Source: Aeromicrobium senzhongii
GTDB lineage: Bacteria > Actinomycetota > Actinomycetes > Propionibacteriales > Nocardioidaceae
Assembly: GCF_014334735.1 (NCBI RefSeq)
Contig: NZ_CP060587.1
Coordinates: forward strand, 558,001-622,000
Length of the DNA stretch: 64,000 nt
Reading direction: 5' to 3'
Shown: positions 62,744 to 64,000 of the stretch, piece after piece
Layout: the number at the start of each line of letters is the position of its first letter
Numbering within the stretch: position 1 is the stretch's first letter
Made by a program: the position numbers and the translations under genes
Notes under the pieces: generated by a model
The model's database searches: none
Told to the model about the DNA's origin: nothing
What the model saw: the letters and a program-made list of their open reading frames with translations, nothing else

Positions 62744-62816
62744 GGGGCATTGGCGCAGTTGGTAGCGCGCTTCGTTCGCATCGAAGAGGTCAGGAGTTCG
62801 AATCTCCTATGCTCCA
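62744..62816 (+). tRNA. tRNA-Ala (anticodon CGC)
   Basis: 73-nt cloverleaf: acceptor GGGGCAT/ATGCTCC with the G3:U70 wobble pair that identifies tRNA-Ala, D arm GCGC-AGTTGGTA-GCGC, anticodon stem CTTCG/CGAAG with loop TTCGCAT (anticodon CGC at 62777-62779), T arm AGGAG-TTCGAAT-CTCCT and discriminator A. The genome reads CCC after A73, so CCA is not encoded. A TAGGCT -10 is at 62725. Confidence 0.95.
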
Positions 62817-62821
62817 CCCGA

Positions 62822-62855
62822 GACGGCGCCTCCGGATTCTTCCGGGGGCGCCGTC
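62822..62855 (+). terminator. tRNA-Ala terminator
   Basis: 15-bp stem GACGGCGCCTCCGGA / TCCGGGGGCGCCGTC (one G-U pair) with loop TTCT, 6 bp after the tRNA. Confidence 0.85.
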
Positions 62856-62898
62856 GTCGTTCAGCCTGCGGCCCGCCGCGGCGTCGTTTCCCGCCGCG

Positions 62899-62911
62899 TA
62901 GGCTCGGGCCG
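62899..62911 (+). promoter_or_regulatory. Leaderless-type -10 for first fluC gene
   Basis: TAGGCT (62899-62904), 6-bp gap, GTG 62911. No fluoride riboswitch was found in the short space after the terminator. Confidence 0.5.
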
Positions 62912-63363
62912 TGCGCGGTCCCGACATCCCCTCCACGCCTGTGTCGGCACTGGGGCCCGTGCTGCTCGTCCTGATCGGCGGCGCGGTGGGCACGCTCGTG
63001 CGGGCCGTGCTCGAGGACACGTTCGCGGCGGGCCCGGGGGAGTGGCCCTGGACCACCTTCGCCATCAACGTGTCCGGATCGTTCCTGCTGGGCGCGCTCG
63101 TGTCGGCGCTCGCGGTACGCGGTGACGACAGCGGTGGGCGTCGCCGAGTGCGGCTTGCCGTGGGCACCGGCGTCCTCGGCGGCTTCACGACGTACAGCAC
63201 GTTCATCGTCGAGGTCGACGAGCTGCTGCGCGACGGGGCGCTCGGTCTGGGCACGGCCTACGCGCTGGGCAGTGTCGTCGCCGGTGTCCTGGCGGCGGGG
63301 CTGGGCGTGCTGCTCGGGGGCGCGCGGACGACGCCGGTCGATCCGGACGAGGCCGGCCGATGA
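62911..63363 (+). CDS. crcB: Fluoride channel FluC/CrcB, subunit 1
   Basis: A 150-residue small membrane protein with four hydrophobic helices. NVSGSFLLGALVSAL and GVLGGFTTYSTFIVEVDEL contain the conserved Asn, Gly-x-x-TTYSTF motif of the Fluc fluoride channel. The N-terminus is about 20 residues longer than usual. Its stop overlaps the second copy (ATGA); tandem pairs form heterodimeric channels in some bacteria. Confidence 0.93.
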   Translation: MRGPDIPSTPVSALGPVLLVLIGGAVGTLVRAVLEDTFAAGPGEWPWTTFAINVSGSFLLGALVSALAVRGDDSGGRRRVRLAVGTGVLGGFTTYSTFIVEVDELLRDGALGLGTAYALGSVVAGVLAAGLGVLLGGARTTPVDPDEAGR

Positions 63364-63731
63364 TCGGCCTCGTGGTGCTGGCCGGAGGGCTCGGCGCGGT
63401 GCTGCGGTTCGTCGTGGATGCATGGGTGACGCGTGTGGTCCGTTCGCGGGTGCCCCTCGGAACCCTCGTCGTCAATGTCACCGGCTCGTTCCTGCTCGGA
63501 CTCGTCGTGGCGCTCAGTGGCGACCATGGCGTCGGTGCGGACGTCCGCTCGGTGGTCGGGACGGGTCTGCTGGGCGGGTACACGACCTTCTCGGCAGCGA
63601 GTGTCGAAGCGGGGAGCCTGGCCCGGCAGCGCGGCTCCCGTGCCCTCGTGACGGCGACTGTGCACGCGGCCGCGATGCTCGTCTGCAGCCTCCTCGCGGC
63701 CGGGCTCGGCCTCTGGTTCGGGGGACGCTGA
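63360..63731 (+). CDS. crcB: Fluoride channel FluC/CrcB, subunit 2
   Basis: A 123-residue FluC with GGLGAVLRFVVDAWV, NVTGSFLLGLVVAL and GLLGGYTTFSAASVEAG, the normal four-helix length. The overlap with subunit 1 suggests equimolar synthesis of a two-gene channel with opposite topology. Confidence 0.93.
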   Translation: MIGLVVLAGGLGAVLRFVVDAWVTRVVRSRVPLGTLVVNVTGSFLLGLVVALSGDHGVGADVRSVVGTGLLGGYTTFSAASVEAGSLARQRGSRALVTATVHAAAMLVCSLLAAGLGLWFGGR

Positions 63732-63743
63732 CGCCAGGGCGAT

Positions 63744-64000
63744 CTACAGGGCGATCTCCGGCTTGATCTGCGACACCTTCCAGATCCTTCGTCGATAGGC
63801 CGCGAGGGCCGTCAGGGCCACCGATCCCACCACGTACGCCGCGAGCACCGCGATGTCGCGCGGCAGGCTGTCGAGCGCCGCGTCGTACATCAGGTGACGG
63901 ATGCCGTCGATGGCGTAGGACATCGGCAGGACGTGGTGGGCGGCCTGCAGCGCGCCGGGCAAGGTCTGCCACGGGAACGTGCCGCCGGCGCTGGCCAATT
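63744..64000 (-). CDS. YhgE/Pip-like ABC-2 membrane protein (5' end outside window)
   Basis: C-terminal ~85 residues of a minus-strand gene that runs off the right edge. GGTFPWQTLPGALQAAHHVLPMSYAIDGIR followed by one membrane helix (IAVLAAYVVGSVALTALAAY) and a short basic tail match the C-terminal end of YhgE/Pip-type ABC-2 membrane proteins, broken here at the helix pair typical of the last membrane domain. It converges on fluC with 12 bp between. The full length and partner are not visible. Confidence 0.7.
   Translation of the reverse strand, partial: LASAGGTFPWQTLPGALQAAHHVLPMSYAIDGIRHLMYDAALDSLPRDIAVLAAYVVGSVALTALAAYRRRIWKVSQIKPEIAL

Noticed and set aside
62856-62910. Fluoride riboswitch upstream of crcB
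   Set aside because: The space between the tRNA terminator and the -10 is too short, and no GGNGAUGG-type core is present; the transcript appears leaderless.

Overview
The window is one contiguous piece of a very GC-rich chromosome with dense, short-spaced genes, many GTG starts and many ATGA/GTGA start-stop overlaps. Gene content points to an actinomycete, most likely Nocardioidaceae (Aeromicrobium- or Nocardioides-like): GuaB followed by GuaB3, a 7Fe-ferredoxin/FprB fusion, CIRCE-controlled groES-groEL with a His-containing GroEL tail, a UDPGP-type sugar uridylyltransferase, a Glp/GlpR pair and pervasive leaderless-type promoters. From memory, two stretches match the order of Mycobacterium tuberculosis loci (Rv3443c-Rv3409c: rplM, rpsI, glmM, glmS, alr, tsaE, tsaB, rimI, tsaD, groES, groEL1, guaB, guaB3, choD; and Rv0992c-Rv0996: 5-FCL, galU, moeA, rimJ, GlpR-like). 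The genus is inference.

Layout. 1-20.3 kb is an accessory catabolic region: a partial crotonase, an S66 peptidase, a five-gene Liv-type ABC importer, three acyl-CoA synthetases, three SDRs, two thioesterases, a VOC protein, a DUF1295 membrane reductase and two paralogous tandem-HxlR regulators. Three intergenic regions here carry the same 17-bp palindrome (ACTAC-N7-GTAGT), overlapping the -10 of two catabolic promoters, so the region looks like one regulon for activation and oxidation of a hydrophobic carboxylate. 20.3-36.9 kb is core: citrate synthase, rplM-rpsI, glmM, coaA, glmS, nnr, alr, a GNAT-TsaE fusion, tsaB, rimI, a DedA-like protein, DUF5709, a PlsC-like acyltransferase and tsaD. 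37-43.7 kb is an insertion between tsaD and groES: pxpABC (5-oxoprolinase), a THUMP-like methyltransferase, a probable trimethylamine monooxygenase and a divergent peptide-type binding lipoprotein. 43.7-53.2 kb holds groES-groEL, a small CPWWC protein converging on an XRE regulator, an AurF-like diiron oxygenase with its probable FprB redox partner, guaB, guaB3, a nitrilase-family hydrolase and a GNAT. 53.2-56.5 kb holds an aldehyde dehydrogenase and a ChoD-like GMC oxidoreductase whose promoter shares a 23-bp palindrome with the AurF-like gene.

The most unusual element is at 56.5-57.7 kb: an AbiEi-type winged-helix protein with a DUF559/Vsr-like nuclease C-terminus, enclosed by a pair of 78-bp inverted repeats (65/78 identical without gaps), each made of two hairpins. 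The unit sits exactly between the stop codons of two convergent genes at the junction of the two conserved blocks, resembling a REP-associated gene cassette. The window closes with 5-FCL, UDPGP uridylyltransferase, MoeA/Glp, a RimJ-like GNAT, GlpR, tRNA-Ala(CGC), two tandem FluC/CrcB subunits and the C-terminal end of a YhgE/Pip-like ABC-2 membrane protein.
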